Assembly: GCF_018403745.1 (NCBI RefSeq)
Contig: NZ_BOVP01000001.1
Coordinates: 186,001 to 250,000 of the forward strand
Direction of reading: 5' to 3'
DNA: 64,000 nucleotides
From: Lactococcus formosensis
GTDB lineage: Bacteria > Bacillota > Bacilli > Lactobacillales > Streptococcaceae
Shown one piece after another: positions 11,017 through 20,190 of this stretch. The notes under the pieces were generated by a model. The model did not search any database, was not told the origin of the DNA, and saw nothing but the letters and a program-made list of their open reading frames with translations. Position 1 is the stretch's first letter. Every line of letters begins with the position of its first letter. A program made the translations under genes and the position numbers.

Positions 11017-12588
11017 TTAAGCGTCCCCCGGTTCTTGTACTTGCATTTGATTTTGGATTGGGACATATGCATCTGGTCCATCCATTTTTCTTTCTACGAA
11101 GCGTAGAATACGTGTCACTGTAAATGTTAAGACAAAGTAAATTGCACAGATTACAGCAAAGGTTTGGAAATACATAAAGTTTTGTTGCGCCACTGTTGTC
11201 CCTTGGAAAAAGAGCTCTGTTACTGAAATTACAGACAAGACTGATGTATCTTTAATATTAATGACAAATTCATTTCCTGTTGCGGGAAGAATATTTCGTA
11301 AGACTTGTGGCAGAACAACTTTACGCATAGTTTGTCCATGAGTCATACCAATAGCTTGTGCAGCTTCGAATTGCCCTTGATCAACAGAGAAAATTCCGCC
11401 CCGTACAATCTCAGACATATAAGCACCCGTATTGATGGACACAATAATGAGTGCAGCTAAAGTCCGATCTAAGCTCAATCCGAAAGCTAGAGCGGTTCCG
11501 TAGTAAAGCACCATTGCTTGAACAATCATTGGTGTTCCACGGAAAATTTCAATATAAGCTGAAATGAGCCAGCCGAATACTTTATGTAAAAAGGCTAAAA
11601 ATTTATTACTGATTTCTGGAATAGTACGATAAACACCAATAAGAAGACCTAATATCGTACCAATAATCGTACCAATCAGAGAGATGAATAAAGTCATCCC
11701 TGTACCATTAAGAAACTGTTTACCGTTATCTCTTACAATACTGATAATTTGATCATACCAAGCGCCTTGTGTTTTGGCTTCTGGCTGGGCAGCAATCATT
11801 TCATCCATCAGATCTTTTTGATCTTGAGGCGTAAAACTTGTCAAAAAGCTGTTAATCACAGGCAAGTTGGGGTCATTTTTACGTAAACCTACTGCGACTG
11901 TTGTATCATCAGAGTTTGTAACAAAACCTTTTCCTTCGCTAAATTCAATCATTTTGAAGTCTGGGTTTGCTTTTTCTGCTGTCACTCCTTCTGGACGTTC
12001 AGCCACATAACCATCGATAGCTCCACTCTGTAAAGCCACTCGCATGCTTGAAAAATCTTTCATTGCTGTTTGCTTATTAACACTTTCAATCTGGTCAATC
12101 ATGTTATAGTGGAATGTCCCCAGCTGGGCAGTAATTTTTGCACCAGAGAAGTCTGCTAAGCTCGATGCTTGAGCAAAGGGGCCGCCACTTTTGACCATCA
12201 TTACAAGGTTAGATGTATAATACGGCTCTGAAAAGGCAATTTGTTCTCTGCGTTCAGCAGTTGGTGACATCCCTGCGATAATGCCATCAATCTTCTCAGA
12301 TTTCAGTGCAGGAAGCAAACCATCCCAGCTTGATTTTACAATCACCAATTCTTTATTTAACTTGTCTGCAAGTTTTTTTGCTACTTGTACATCGTAACCA
12401 TTTGCCCATTGACCATCCACACCATCAATAGGGACAGCACCGTTGCTATCATCATATTGTGTCCAGTTAAAAGGGGCATACGCAGCCTCCATTCCGACAC
12501 GGAACTGATCTGCACTCACTTTTGAACTCCCGATAAATAATGCCGTAAACAACGTCGCGACAAGTAAGAATAAGTTTTTTCTTCTCAT
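11017..12588 (-). CDS. amino acid ABC transporter, substrate-binding and permease fusion (probable lysine transporter)
   Basis: This 523-residue protein has a signal peptide ending near SSKVSA, one type-3 binding domain (about 28-275, with AAYAPFNW and GIIAGMSPTAERRE), and a permease domain with about five spans and the conserved loop EAAQAIGMTHGQTMRKVVLPQ (split here as EAAQAIGMTH and GQTMRKVVLPQ). Unlike glnP it has a single receptor domain. I start at ATG 12588 (MRRKNLFLLV, purine-rich RBS) rather than 36 bases upstream. The leader holds a lysine riboswitch and terminator, so expression should fall when lysine is plentiful. Confidence 0.9.
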   Translation of the reverse strand: MRRKNLFLLVATLFTALFIGSSKVSADQFRVGMEAAYAPFNWTQYDDSNGAVPIDGVDGQWANGYDVQVAKKLADKLNKELVIVKSSWDGLLPALKSEKIDGIIAGMSPTAERREQIAFSEPYYTSNLVMMVKSGGPFAQASSLADFSGAKITAQLGTFHYNMIDQIESVNKQTAMKDFSSMRVALQSGAIDGYVAERPEGVTAEKANPDFKMIEFSEGKGFVTNSDDTTVAVGLRKNDPNLPVINSFLTSFTPQDQKDLMDEMIAAQPEAKTQGAWYDQIISIVRDNGKQFLNGTGMTLFISLIGTIIGTILGLLIGVYRTIPEISNKFLAFLHKVFGWLISAYIEIFRGTPMIVQAMVLYYGTALAFGLSLDRTLAALIIVSINTGAYMSEIVRGGIFSVDQGQFEAAQAIGMTHGQTMRKVVLPQVLRNILPATGNEFVINIKDTSVLSVISVTELFFQGTTVAQQNFMYFQTFAVICAIYFVLTFTVTRILRFVERKMDGPDAYVPIQNQMQVQEPGDA

Positions 12589-12615
12589 AATACTCTCTCT
12601 TTCATTTTTCCAAAT

Positions 12616-12644
12616 AAAAAGCAACCTTTACACAGAGAGGTTGC
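12616..12644 (-). terminator. riboswitch expression-platform terminator
   Basis: GCAACCT and AGGTTGC form a stem with a 10-base loop followed by TTTTT on the minus strand. It lies between the lysine aptamer and the transporter start, so it is the probable premature terminator of the switch. Confidence 0.85.
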
Positions 12645-12669
12645 TAAACGTTGTACGTGATTCATATTA

Positions 12670-12842
12670 TCAGTAAGTAACGAATAGCACTCCGCAAAAC
12701 TGCGACAGTTCAGCAAGTATCCCTTGCTGCCCCAACGAACTCACCTGGACGAGTGAATTCATTTCGGCAATGTCTCCTCCGTTTTACTTCAACGCTTGTC
12801 CAGCTCAGTAAAACTTCCTATTCATTGCGACCTCTATCATTT
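12670..12842 (-). promoter_or_regulatory. lysine riboswitch (L box)
   Basis: Read on the minus strand, the conserved lysine-aptamer blocks occur in order: GATAGAGGTCGC, GTTGAA, GGAGGAGACATTGCCGAA, a stem closed by GTTGGGGCAG, then GAACTGTCGCAG and GGAGTGCTATTC. These line up with the Bacillus subtilis lysC leader as I remember it. A terminator follows at 12616-12644. The expected logic is that lysine binding favours the terminator and shuts off the downstream transporter. A covariance-model hit would settle the exact boundaries. Confidence 0.9.
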
Positions 12843-12983
12843 TATTTGTATATTGTAATTTAAATCTTAACCTTTTTTTAAATGAATGTCAACAATTTTC
12901 TCTAATTATCAAAAAACTCGAAAAATAAGAGCAAGATTAAAAGCCTAACAAGTACTTTTAGATACCCACTAGACTTTTTAAGT

Positions 12984-14474
12984 TTATTTAATCTTAGGAA
13001 TTTTTAAAGTAAATTTTGAACCCTCTCCTACAACGGAAGTCACGCTAACATCCCCCTCATAGTTCTCCACTATACGTTGAATAATAGATAGCCCAAGCCC
13101 AGTGCCTCCTATATCTCGATTTCGTGCTTTATCCGCACGGAAGAAACGTTCAAATACATGTTTTAAATCTTCTTGGCTAATACCATAACCACGGTCCTCC
13201 ACAGTTGTAATGATATATTCATCATCTTCTTCAAGATGTATCTTGACTTCTTGACGATCTTCAGGCGAGTATTTTATCGCATTATCAATCAATATTTTCA
13301 AACCTTGCTCATAATGGTTGGGATATATATGTGCTAATCTTCCTGATGGCAAGTCATTTTCAACAGTTAACTTTAAATCAGGATGGATGAGTAGAAAATT
13401 TTTCTTAAGAAAATTCGAAACTTCTGTCGGATCACAGATTAGGTCTTCATCTTGAAAATCAATGCTTTCAAGACGCGCCAATGCGAGCATCTCTTCCAAC
13501 ATCGTTCTCATCGTACTAACTTCTTCTATACTGGCCTGTAAAGACTCCTCAAGCACTTCAGGATCATTTTTCCCCCAACGATTCAAGAGATTCAAATGCC
13601 CATCCAAAACTGCAAGTGGCGTCCGTAACTCATGACTGACATCGGAAACAAAACGTTTCTGCTGATCAACGTAATCATTAAGCTTGATCATCATATCATT
13701 ATAAACTGTTGCAAGTTCCTCAATTTCATCCCCTGTCTGAATAACGACAGGTTTGAAATCTGCCTTCAAATTATTGGCACGTGTAGTGATTGCATCGTGC
13801 AAATGTTCCAAAGGCTTGATATAGCGACTCGCCATAAAGTAACCAACAAACTGAGCTATAAAGAGAGCTATAATTTCTAAGATAATCAAGGCAACAAGTA
13901 GCTTTGTACGCACACTATAATAATAGCTCATATCATAAAAAGCCTGTACATAGCCGATCAGTTCACCCGTTTTTTTGGAGTGCACAGGTCGCTCAACCAA
14001 ATAACCAGAATATTCGCCAAATGTACGTACAGCTTGCGATGAATCACCCACATCTTTCCTTAGAGGAAAACCATACGAATTGGTCGAGTAAATCAGGTTC
14101 TCACCTACATCGAAGACATAAAAGGATTTTCTTGAACCAATCATACTTCCTAGTGTTTCAAGTTCATTTTCTCTTCCCTGACTGGAGGCTGTGTAGTCTT
14201 TGGCATAAGCCAAATAATTCGCAAGATTTTCTTCTGACAGTTTGTTTACCGATTGGGACAGACTTTGTTCAACATTATTTAAAGCCCTCATCATATCCTC
14301 TTTTTCAGAATTGATGAAAGTAGTTATCGTTAGTTGATAAACCAATACTGTAAAAATAGTGAAAGTAATAAAACAAAAAATCGTATTTGCAAATGCCCAA
14401 CGTAGCATGATGCTCCGCTTACGCTCGGGAAGACTTTCTGTTTTTTTCTTCTTAGAATCAAAAAATTTTACCAT
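12984..14474 (-). CDS. covS: sensor histidine kinase, CovS/CsrS-like
   Basis: This 496-residue membrane kinase has two spans (about 25-50 and 190-215) enclosing an extracellular sensor loop. A HAMP domain follows the second span, then the phosphoacceptor H-box SHELRTPLAVLDGH near residue 280, N-box DNAIKYSP, G1 EDRGYGIS, F-box FFRADKARN and G2 GGTGLGLSI. Its partner regulator lies 87 bp upstream and is strongly CovR-like. CovRS systems of streptococci control surface and capsule genes; targets here cannot be inferred. Confidence 0.85.
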   Translation of the reverse strand: MVKFFDSKKKKTESLPERKRSIMLRWAFANTIFCFITFTIFTVLVYQLTITTFINSEKEDMMRALNNVEQSLSQSVNKLSEENLANYLAYAKDYTASSQGRENELETLGSMIGSRKSFYVFDVGENLIYSTNSYGFPLRKDVGDSSQAVRTFGEYSGYLVERPVHSKKTGELIGYVQAFYDMSYYYSVRTKLLVALIILEIIALFIAQFVGYFMASRYIKPLEHLHDAITTRANNLKADFKPVVIQTGDEIEELATVYNDMMIKLNDYVDQQKRFVSDVSHELRTPLAVLDGHLNLLNRWGKNDPEVLEESLQASIEEVSTMRTMLEEMLALARLESIDFQDEDLICDPTEVSNFLKKNFLLIHPDLKLTVENDLPSGRLAHIYPNHYEQGLKILIDNAIKYSPEDRQEVKIHLEEDDEYIITTVEDRGYGISQEDLKHVFERFFRADKARNRDIGGTGLGLSIIQRIVENYEGDVSVTSVVGEGSKFTLKIPKIK

Positions 14475-14561
14475 GTCGCATTTTTCTATTTCTTTTCAGC
14501 GCCATAAAAGGAATAAATCTAGTGGCAAAACCACTAGAAATCTTCTTATGTATTCTCTATG

Positions 14562-15257
14562 TTATTTGCGGTCACGCATGACATATCCCATGCCACGAAC
14601 AGTTTGGATATAACTTTCACGGCCTTCGACATCAATCTTGTTACGTAGGTAACGGATATAAACGTCAACAACGTTTGTTTCTGTACCTTCTTCGTAACCC
14701 CATACTTCAGAAACCAAGTATTCGCGTGTTACGACGTCCCCCACATTTTGCATCAAAGTCAAGAGTAAGTCGTACTCACGACGTGTAAGGTCAATGACTT
14801 TTTTACCACGGTGTACTGTGCGGTTTGTTTTATCAATTACCAAGTCACGGAATGAAGTGTTGTCTGACTTTTCAACAGTATGGATATGATCTTCACGACG
14901 GAAGAGTGAACGCACACGTGCTAACAACTCTTCAATTGCGAATGGTTTTGTAATATAATCATCCGCTCCAATATCAAGACCAGCAACACGGTCCATTGTT
15001 GAATCACGTGCAGTCATCATGATAATGTGTGTATCTTTTTCACGGCGTAAGCGTCGTGCAACTTCAAAGCCATCCAGCTCTGGGAGCATTAAGTCAAGCA
15101 AAATCAAATCATAATCTTTTGACATCGCTTCTTCAAGACCTTTACGACCATTGTCTTGAACCGCAGTTTGATACCCTTCGTGTTCAAGCTCAAGTGAAAC
15201 AAATCTCGCAATGTTTTTATCGTCCTCGATAATTAAAATACGTTTAGATGAATTCAT
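14562..15257 (-). CDS. covR: response regulator, CovR/CsrR-like (OmpR family)
   Basis: This 231-residue regulator has a receiver domain at 1-120, with acidic pocket EDD, phosphoacceptor Asp in LILLDLMLPE (about residue 55), MMTARDS and KPFAIEELLAR. A winged-helix OmpR domain follows, ending TVRGMGYVMRDRK. The sequence is close to streptococcal CovR, including the segment ETNVVDVYIRYLR. It is co-transcribed with the kinase from a promoter at 15310-15338. Confidence 0.9.
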   Translation of the reverse strand: MNSSKRILIIEDDKNIARFVSLELEHEGYQTAVQDNGRKGLEEAMSKDYDLILLDLMLPELDGFEVARRLRREKDTHIIMMTARDSTMDRVAGLDIGADDYITKPFAIEELLARVRSLFRREDHIHTVEKSDNTSFRDLVIDKTNRTVHRGKKVIDLTRREYDLLLTLMQNVGDVVTREYLVSEVWGYEEGTETNVVDVYIRYLRNKIDVEGRESYIQTVRGMGYVMRDRK

Positions 15258-15309
15258 AGTTTAGCCTCATTAATATCTTTTCTTTTAATTTTATTTTCTC
15301 TATAATGAA

Positions 15310-15338
15310 ATTATAATATAATTGTAATTTTGTTGCAA
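15310..15338 (-). promoter_or_regulatory. promoter of covRS
   Basis: On the minus strand a TTGCAA -35 box and a TATAAT -10 box are separated by exactly 17 bases, about 50 bp before the covR start. Confidence 0.75.
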
Positions 15339-15357
15339 GTGTTTTATGAGATTTTTA

Positions 15358-15909
15358 TTAATTCTTTTCTTCAGAAAAGAGATCTGCCAACCCTGCAAAA
15401 GGGGATTTATTTTCTTTGTCTGCCTCTTCTTCTTTTTGCTTCTGATAGTCTGCTTCAGACAAGACAGCCCAGTTCTTACCAGAGGGCAAACTTGCTGCAC
15501 CAACTTTCTCATCTTCTGCTAAAATCTGTAGCGGAATTTCTAAAAGAATATTATCAGCAACTGATTCTGACAGACTAATCCAATCTGCTTCCAATGTAAA
15601 TATCATGTCACTATCCAGTAAATCTTCATTCTTTTTAAGAAATTCTTCAGTTGTGAAAGCTTCATTAACGGCGATTGACATGAGGTACTCTACGGGCTTT
15701 AAACTGCGTGATGAGGGCAAAGTCAAATACACTTCCAGAGTATAATCCAAGTAATAGATGCCGTCATCATAGGCGATTTGCCCTTGAACCTTTACAGGCT
15801 TTGCATCAAGGATCTCTTCTGAGCGTTGCTTAAGCTCTTGTGTTAAATCAAGTTCTTCCTCAAATTTAATTGTTTTCTTTTTTGATACTTCTAAAATAGA
15901 CCATTTCAT
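15358..15909 (-). CDS. DUF177 (YceD) family protein
   Basis: This 183-residue soluble protein has the DUF177 pattern: a central AYDDGIYYLDYTLEV strand region and an acidic C-terminus. Two cysteines often seen in YceD proteins are absent. The family is linked to 23S rRNA and ribosome accumulation and usually sits before rpmF. Here the upstream ribosomal gene is rpmE2, with a terminator in between. The gap 15910-16103 contains a further small hairpin (GGCAT/ATGCC near 15950) and nothing else that I recognise. Confidence 0.8.
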   Translation of the reverse strand: MKWSILEVSKKKTIKFEEELDLTQELKQRSEEILDAKPVKVQGQIAYDDGIYYLDYTLEVYLTLPSSRSLKPVEYLMSIAVNEAFTTEEFLKKNEDLLDSDMIFTLEADWISLSESVADNILLEIPLQILAEDEKVGAASLPSGKNWAVLSEADYQKQKEEEADKENKSPFAGLADLFSEEKN

Positions 15910-16103
15910 ATTTCATTTTTCCTTTATCTTTATAGTAAGTTTAAAATAAGGCATATTCAAGCATGCCTTTAATTTTATATGTGTGTACTATCTGTTTCTA
16001 TTATATGATATTTTTTTTAATTTTTATAGCCCAATGAACTAAAAGACATTTAGAATTTACTCCTTATTCTCCTTGATTGAATTTAGAAAATTAAAACGAT
16101 AAT

Positions 16104-16127
16104 AAAAAAGCGCCGAAGCACTTTTTT
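16104..16127 (-). terminator. terminator of rpmE2
   Basis: An AAAAGTGC-TTCG-GCGCTTTTTT hairpin with a stable tetraloop starts at the rpmE2 stop codon. Confidence 0.85.
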
Positions 16128-16369
16128 TATTTTCCATATTTCTTGTTGAAACGAGCGATACGTCCGTCCGCTGCTTGGAATTTTTGACGGCCAGTGTAGA
16201 ATGGATGTGAGTCAGAAGAGATTTCCACACGAATCAATGGATAAGTGTTTCCGTCTTCCCATTCAACAGTTTCTTTCGAACCTTTAGTTGAACCGCTCAA
16301 GAATTTAAAACCAGTAGTTGTATCCAAGAACACAACAGGTTGGTAATTAGGATGGATGTCTTTTTTCAT
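16127..16369 (-). CDS. rpmE2: 50S ribosomal protein L31 type B
   Basis: This 80-residue protein starts [16 protein letters not shown] and has the L31B core [10 protein letters not shown] and [10 protein letters not shown]. The zinc-binding cysteines of type A L31 are missing, which identifies the zinc-independent paralogue. The start at 16369 follows AAAGGA with normal spacing. A longer upstream in-frame extension reads through the leader hairpin and is not plausible. It is monocistronic, between an extended -10 promoter and the terminator at 16104. Confidence 0.93.
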   Translation of the reverse strand: MKKDIHPNYQPVVFLDTTTGFKFLSGSTKGSKETVEWEDGNTYPLIRVEISSDSHPFYTGRQKFQAADGRIARFNKKYGK

Positions 16370-16391
16370 TTTGCAAAATTTCCTTTCTGCC

Positions 16392-16439
16392 TTGGACTGT
16401 TTGCCAGACCAAAGTTTGTTAGACCTTAATATTCTAACA
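16392..16439 (-). promoter_or_regulatory. promoter and leader hairpin of rpmE2
   Basis: The extended -10 TGTTAGAAT lies at 16431-16439. The leader contains a compact hairpin at 16392-16412 (TTGG, CTG, loop GCAAA, CAG, CCAA, with one T-T mismatch). It ends about 22 bases before the start codon, so it could be an autoregulatory site; this is inference. Confidence 0.5.
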
Positions 16440-16480
16440 GATTTGTTGCTGAAATTCAAGCTTTTTTGTTATTTAAAATA

Positions 16481-18385
16481 CTATTTTTCTTTTTTCAAAT
16501 AACCGAACATCAAACCAGAAACAAGAGCACCAATCAAAACAAAGAGAAGGTATAAAAGTGGGCCATTTGTTAGAGCTAAGACGAAGATACCCCCGTGTGG
16601 TGCCATCAATTTAAGACCTGCCGCACCAACGAGTCCACCTGCTAAGGCTGAACCAACAACAAATGAAGGAATAGCACGTGCTGGGTCAGCAGCACCAAAT
16701 GGGATGGAACCTTCTGTAATAAATGAAAGTCCCATAACAATATTTGTTAAACCTGATTGACGTTCTTCTTTTGTAAATTTATTTTTGAAGAAGAGGACGG
16801 CAACTGTAGTTGCAAGAGGTGGAACCATACCACCAGCCATAACCGCTGCCATAACGACTGAGCCACCAGTAGCAACACTTGCGGCCAATGTTCCTGTACC
16901 GAAGATATAAGCAGCTTTGTTAATTGGTCCACCAAGGTCAACTGCCATCATACCACCAACGATAATACCAAGAACTAAAGCTGATGCTCCATTAAGGCTG
17001 TTCAAGAAGTTTGAAAGGCCTGTATTGATTGCTGCCATCGGAATATTGATGAAAAGCATGAGCAATCCTGTGATGAATGTCCCTAAAAGTGGGAAAATCA
17101 AGATTGCTTTAATCCCATCTAACGATTTAGGCAAGACAGTCAAGAGCTTACGCAAGAGGATAATAACACCACCAGCAATGAAACCACCAACTAAAGCGCC
17201 AAGGAAACCTGATGGAATCATTGTAGCTGGATCAAGTTTACCAAAGGCAAGACCAGAGGCAGCCATTGAACCCGCAACGAAACCTGCAACTAAACCAGGT
17301 TTATCTGCAATTGAGTTGGCGATAAAACCAGCTAGGACTGGAAGCATGAAAGCAAAGGCTGCGCCCCCGATATTTTTAAAGTAAGCCGCAATCGGATGAT
17401 AAGAACCAAGGTTGGCCAATTGATCTTTAGGAACACCCATTGATTGGTCTATCAAGAAGGCAAGAGCAATCAAGATACCACCACCAACAACGAATGGTAA
17501 CATTGCAGATACACCACCCATAAGGTGTTTGTAGAAGGCTTTACCAATACCGCCAGAGCTTTCTTCTTTTGCCTCATCAGCGGCATCAGCTTCAAATTTT
17601 GGTGCATTACCAGAAACTGCCTTATTAATGAGTTCTTCGGGTTGACGAATAGCGGCAGCGACAGGAACTTGCACCATCGGTTTCCCTGCAAAACGATTCA
17701 TTTCCACTTTCTTATCCGCTGCAACGATGATACCGTCAGCTTTTTGAATATCTTCAGCAGTCAGCTTGTGGTCAATCCCACGCGCCCCATTTGTTTCAAC
17801 TTTGATGGCGATGCCCATTTCAGCAGCTTGTTTTTTAAGTGCTTCTTCAGCCATATAAGTGTGTGCAATACCTGTCGTACATGCTGTTACGGCTAAAACA
17901 TAATGCTCGCTATCAGTGACTTGCTCAATTTCTTCTGTATCTTCAGAGAAAAGCTCTAACACTTGACGCGGATATTTTGCTTCTTTTACTTTGTCTGTAA
18001 ATCCAGCTTGCAAGAGGAACTTAGAAAGTTGTGCTAAAGCTTCCAAGTGTGTGTCATTTGCGCCTTCTGGTGCTGCAATCATGAAGAAAAGATTGACAGG
18101 TTGTCCGTCTAGGGCTGCATAATCCACACCTGCATTTGATTTTGCAAACAGGACAACAGCTTCGTTAACTGCTTTGTTCTTGCTGTGTGGCATGGCAATA
18201 CCATCGCCCAAACCAGTTGAAGTTTGTGCTTCACGAGCCATAATTCCAGCTTTAAATGTATCAAAATCACTGACGTAACCTTCTGCGACTAACTTGTTTA
18301 CCATTTCATCCACGGCAGCTTCTTTAGTCGTTGCTTGAAGGTCCAAAATCATGACTTCTGTTTTGAGTAAATCTTTGATTTCCAT
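16481..18385 (-). CDS. fruA: PTS fructose transporter subunit IIABC
   Basis: This 634-residue protein imports fructose and phosphorylates it to fructose-1-phosphate. It has an EIIA domain (1-150, active His in GIAMPHSKN), an EIIB domain (about 165-260, active Cys in VTACTTGIAHTYMA) and an EIIC membrane domain (about 285-634, with GGPINKAAYIFG and ITEGSIPFGAADP). It is the last gene of fruR-fruK-fruA, 14 bp after fruK. No clear terminator is visible in the 21 bp before the next unit. Confidence 0.95.
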   Translation of the reverse strand: MEIKDLLKTEVMILDLQATTKEAAVDEMVNKLVAEGYVSDFDTFKAGIMAREAQTSTGLGDGIAMPHSKNKAVNEAVVLFAKSNAGVDYAALDGQPVNLFFMIAAPEGANDTHLEALAQLSKFLLQAGFTDKVKEAKYPRQVLELFSEDTEEIEQVTDSEHYVLAVTACTTGIAHTYMAEEALKKQAAEMGIAIKVETNGARGIDHKLTAEDIQKADGIIVAADKKVEMNRFAGKPMVQVPVAAAIRQPEELINKAVSGNAPKFEADAADEAKEESSGGIGKAFYKHLMGGVSAMLPFVVGGGILIALAFLIDQSMGVPKDQLANLGSYHPIAAYFKNIGGAAFAFMLPVLAGFIANSIADKPGLVAGFVAGSMAASGLAFGKLDPATMIPSGFLGALVGGFIAGGVIILLRKLLTVLPKSLDGIKAILIFPLLGTFITGLLMLFINIPMAAINTGLSNFLNSLNGASALVLGIIVGGMMAVDLGGPINKAAYIFGTGTLAASVATGGSVVMAAVMAGGMVPPLATTVAVLFFKNKFTKEERQSGLTNIVMGLSFITEGSIPFGAADPARAIPSFVVGSALAGGLVGAAGLKLMAPHGGIFVLALTNGPLLYLLFVLIGALVSGLMFGYLKKEK

Positions 18386-18399
18386 AATCTTCCTCTTTT

Positions 18400-19326
18400 C
18401 TAATCTTCGTTTATTTTTTCGATTGTTACTTTTTCAAAGCATTCTTTTAAGAAGCTTTCACTCGGCATGTCTTCTGAGAAGACCTTAGCTGTACCACAGG
18501 CAACACCTTGTTTAAAGGCAGCTAAAGTATCCTGGCTGCGGCTCCATTCCGCAAGGAAACCTGCAACTGTTGAATCTCCTGCACCGATAGAGTTTTTCAA
18601 CTCTCCTTTGATTGGAGCGGCAAAATAAGTTTCCTTACCTGTGAAGAGTAAAGCACCATCACCTGCCATAGAAATCATGACATTTTGTGCCCCTTCTGCT
18701 AAAAGTTTTTGACCATAAGGGATAATATCTTCTTTGGATTTAAACTTAACAGAATAGATTTCTTCCAATTCTTCACGATTAGGTTTAATGACGAGTGGCT
18801 CATGTTTCAATGTTTTCAGCAACTTTTGTCCGTCAACATCAATAGCAAACTGTGCGCCTCTGGCTTTTACTTTCTCAATCAAGACTTCATAGAAATCTTC
18901 CCCTAAAGCTTTAGGGATAGTACCAGCAAAAACGACAATGTCATCACTTTGCAAGGCGTCAAATTTACTTAGGAAGGCCTGAATTTCAGCATCTGATAAG
19001 TCTGGTCCAGCAGCATCAAAGGAGGTTTCCTCTTGCGCATTGACTTTGATTTTTGTATTAATACGTGTTGTTCCTGCAATTGGAGTGAAATCGGACTGAC
19101 TTCCGATATTTTCAAGATAATCTTGAATGAATTTCCCAGGGAAACCACCAAGAAAACCAAGAGCCGTATTTTCTACCTTTAAAAGGGACATCATGCGACT
19201 TTCAACAATCCCTTTACCACCAGGAAGCATACGCGTTTCTGTCGCTCGGTTGACTTGTCCAAGTTCAGCCTGATCAAAATCCATGAAATAATCTAATGCT
19301 GGATTTAGTGTTACTGTGTATATCAT
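18400..19326 (-). CDS. fruK: 1-phosphofructokinase
   Basis: This 308-residue PfkB-family kinase converts fructose-1-phosphate to fructose-1,6-bisphosphate. Visible are the N-terminal TLNPALDYFMDFD, the GGKGI substrate loop and the C-terminal GAGDSTVAGFLAEW motif with the catalytic Asp. Its ATG overlaps the fruR stop by four bases and it precedes fruA, a textbook fru operon. Full length, no anomalies. Confidence 0.94.
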   Translation of the reverse strand: MIYTVTLNPALDYFMDFDQAELGQVNRATETRMLPGGKGIVESRMMSLLKVENTALGFLGGFPGKFIQDYLENIGSQSDFTPIAGTTRINTKIKVNAQEETSFDAAGPDLSDAEIQAFLSKFDALQSDDIVVFAGTIPKALGEDFYEVLIEKVKARGAQFAIDVDGQKLLKTLKHEPLVIKPNREELEEIYSVKFKSKEDIIPYGQKLLAEGAQNVMISMAGDGALLFTGKETYFAAPIKGELKNSIGAGDSTVAGFLAEWSRSQDTLAAFKQGVACGTAKVFSEDMPSESFLKECFEKVTIEKINED

Positions 19327-20024
19327 AATTTCTCCGTTATAAGTTTTATTTGGTCACTTTCTGCAAACTTAACAAAGCTTGTTTGACCGATTTTACTACT
19401 GTCCAGGAGGAGATAGCTTGTCCGGCTTTGACGAATGGCCTGTGTCTTAATCGCAGCTTCTTCACTGTCCGGTGTCATAGCCCCCAGCTCTTCATCAAAA
19501 GCATTGGCTCCGATAAATGCAAGATTAAAACGGTAAGTACTAAGTTGAGCGATGGCCGAACTGCCAATGATGGCATCAGTTTGACGTTTCACTCGACCAC
19601 CAAGCAAATAAACGATGAGGTTTTCACTGGTTAATTTTGGTAAATGGCTAATCGAATTGGTCACGATAGTGACACGTTTGCCCGACTGATTAAGCAAATG
19701 GCAAAGTGGCGCAACTGTAGTTCCAGCATCCAAGTAAATAATGTCGCCTTCTTTTATCTTTTCAAAAGCTATAGCTGCGATTTTTTCTTTTTCTTGAACG
19801 TTTTTGGAAGATTTCTCAAAGATAGATAACTCTTCTGAAAGATCTTGTTGGAGTTCTGCGCCTCCATGAACACGACGTAAGGCATTTTCTTCTTCAAGCT
19901 CATTGAGATCTCTTCTTAAAGTCGACACAGAAGCTTGAGTTATTGTTGAAAGTTCTTCTAAAGTCGCTGTTCTTTGCTCTTTGAGCAAGCCCATTATTTT
20001 TTCCTTGCGTTCTGTCGCGAGCAT
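19323..20024 (-). CDS. fruR: DeoR-family transcriptional regulator of the fructose operon
   Basis: This 233-residue repressor has an N-terminal DeoR helix-turn-helix (residues 1-57, RDLNELEEENALRRVHGG) and a sugar-phosphate-sensing C-terminal domain with DAGTTVAPL and IGANAF. Fructose-1-phosphate is the usual effector of such FruR proteins. It is the first gene of the operon, with a strong GGAGGAGG ribosome-binding site, and probably regulates its own message. A perfect catabolite-responsive element lies just before it. Confidence 0.9.
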   Translation of the reverse strand: MLATERKEKIMGLLKEQRTATLEELSTITQASVSTLRRDLNELEEENALRRVHGGAELQQDLSEELSIFEKSSKNVQEKEKIAAIAFEKIKEGDIIYLDAGTTVAPLCHLLNQSGKRVTIVTNSISHLPKLTSENLIVYLLGGRVKRQTDAIIGSSAIAQLSTYRFNLAFIGANAFDEELGAMTPDSEEAAIKTQAIRQSRTSYLLLDSSKIGQTSFVKFAESDQIKLITEKL

Positions 20025-20037
20025 ATGATCCTCCTCC

Positions 20038-20084
20038 TGAATTCGTTTACATTTATATTATACACCATTTTCTTTCAAAGTCAA
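20038..20084 (-). promoter_or_regulatory. fru operon promoter with cre site
   Basis: TTGACT (20079-20084) and TATAAT (20057-20062) are 16 bases apart on the minus strand. Immediately downstream, TGTAAACGAATTCA (20038-20051) matches the consensus TGNAANCGNWNNCA at every fixed position. The site covers the start of the transcript, so CcpA should repress the operon when glucose is used. Confidence 0.8.
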
Positions 20085-20146
20085 TCAAAAACTTCCAAAA
20101 ACTACAAAAAAATTTATATAGATTTCCTTCATATACTATTCTTAAA

Positions 20147-20183
20147 TAAAAAAGAGCCAGGAATTGCGATTCCTTTGCTCTTT
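20147..20183 (-). terminator. terminator of the Spx-like gene
   Basis: AAAGAGC pairs with GCTCTTT around an inner GGAATCGCAATTCC hairpin, with a T-rich minus-strand tail. It is 8 bp after the stop codon. Confidence 0.8.
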
Positions 20184-20190
20184 AGAGAAC

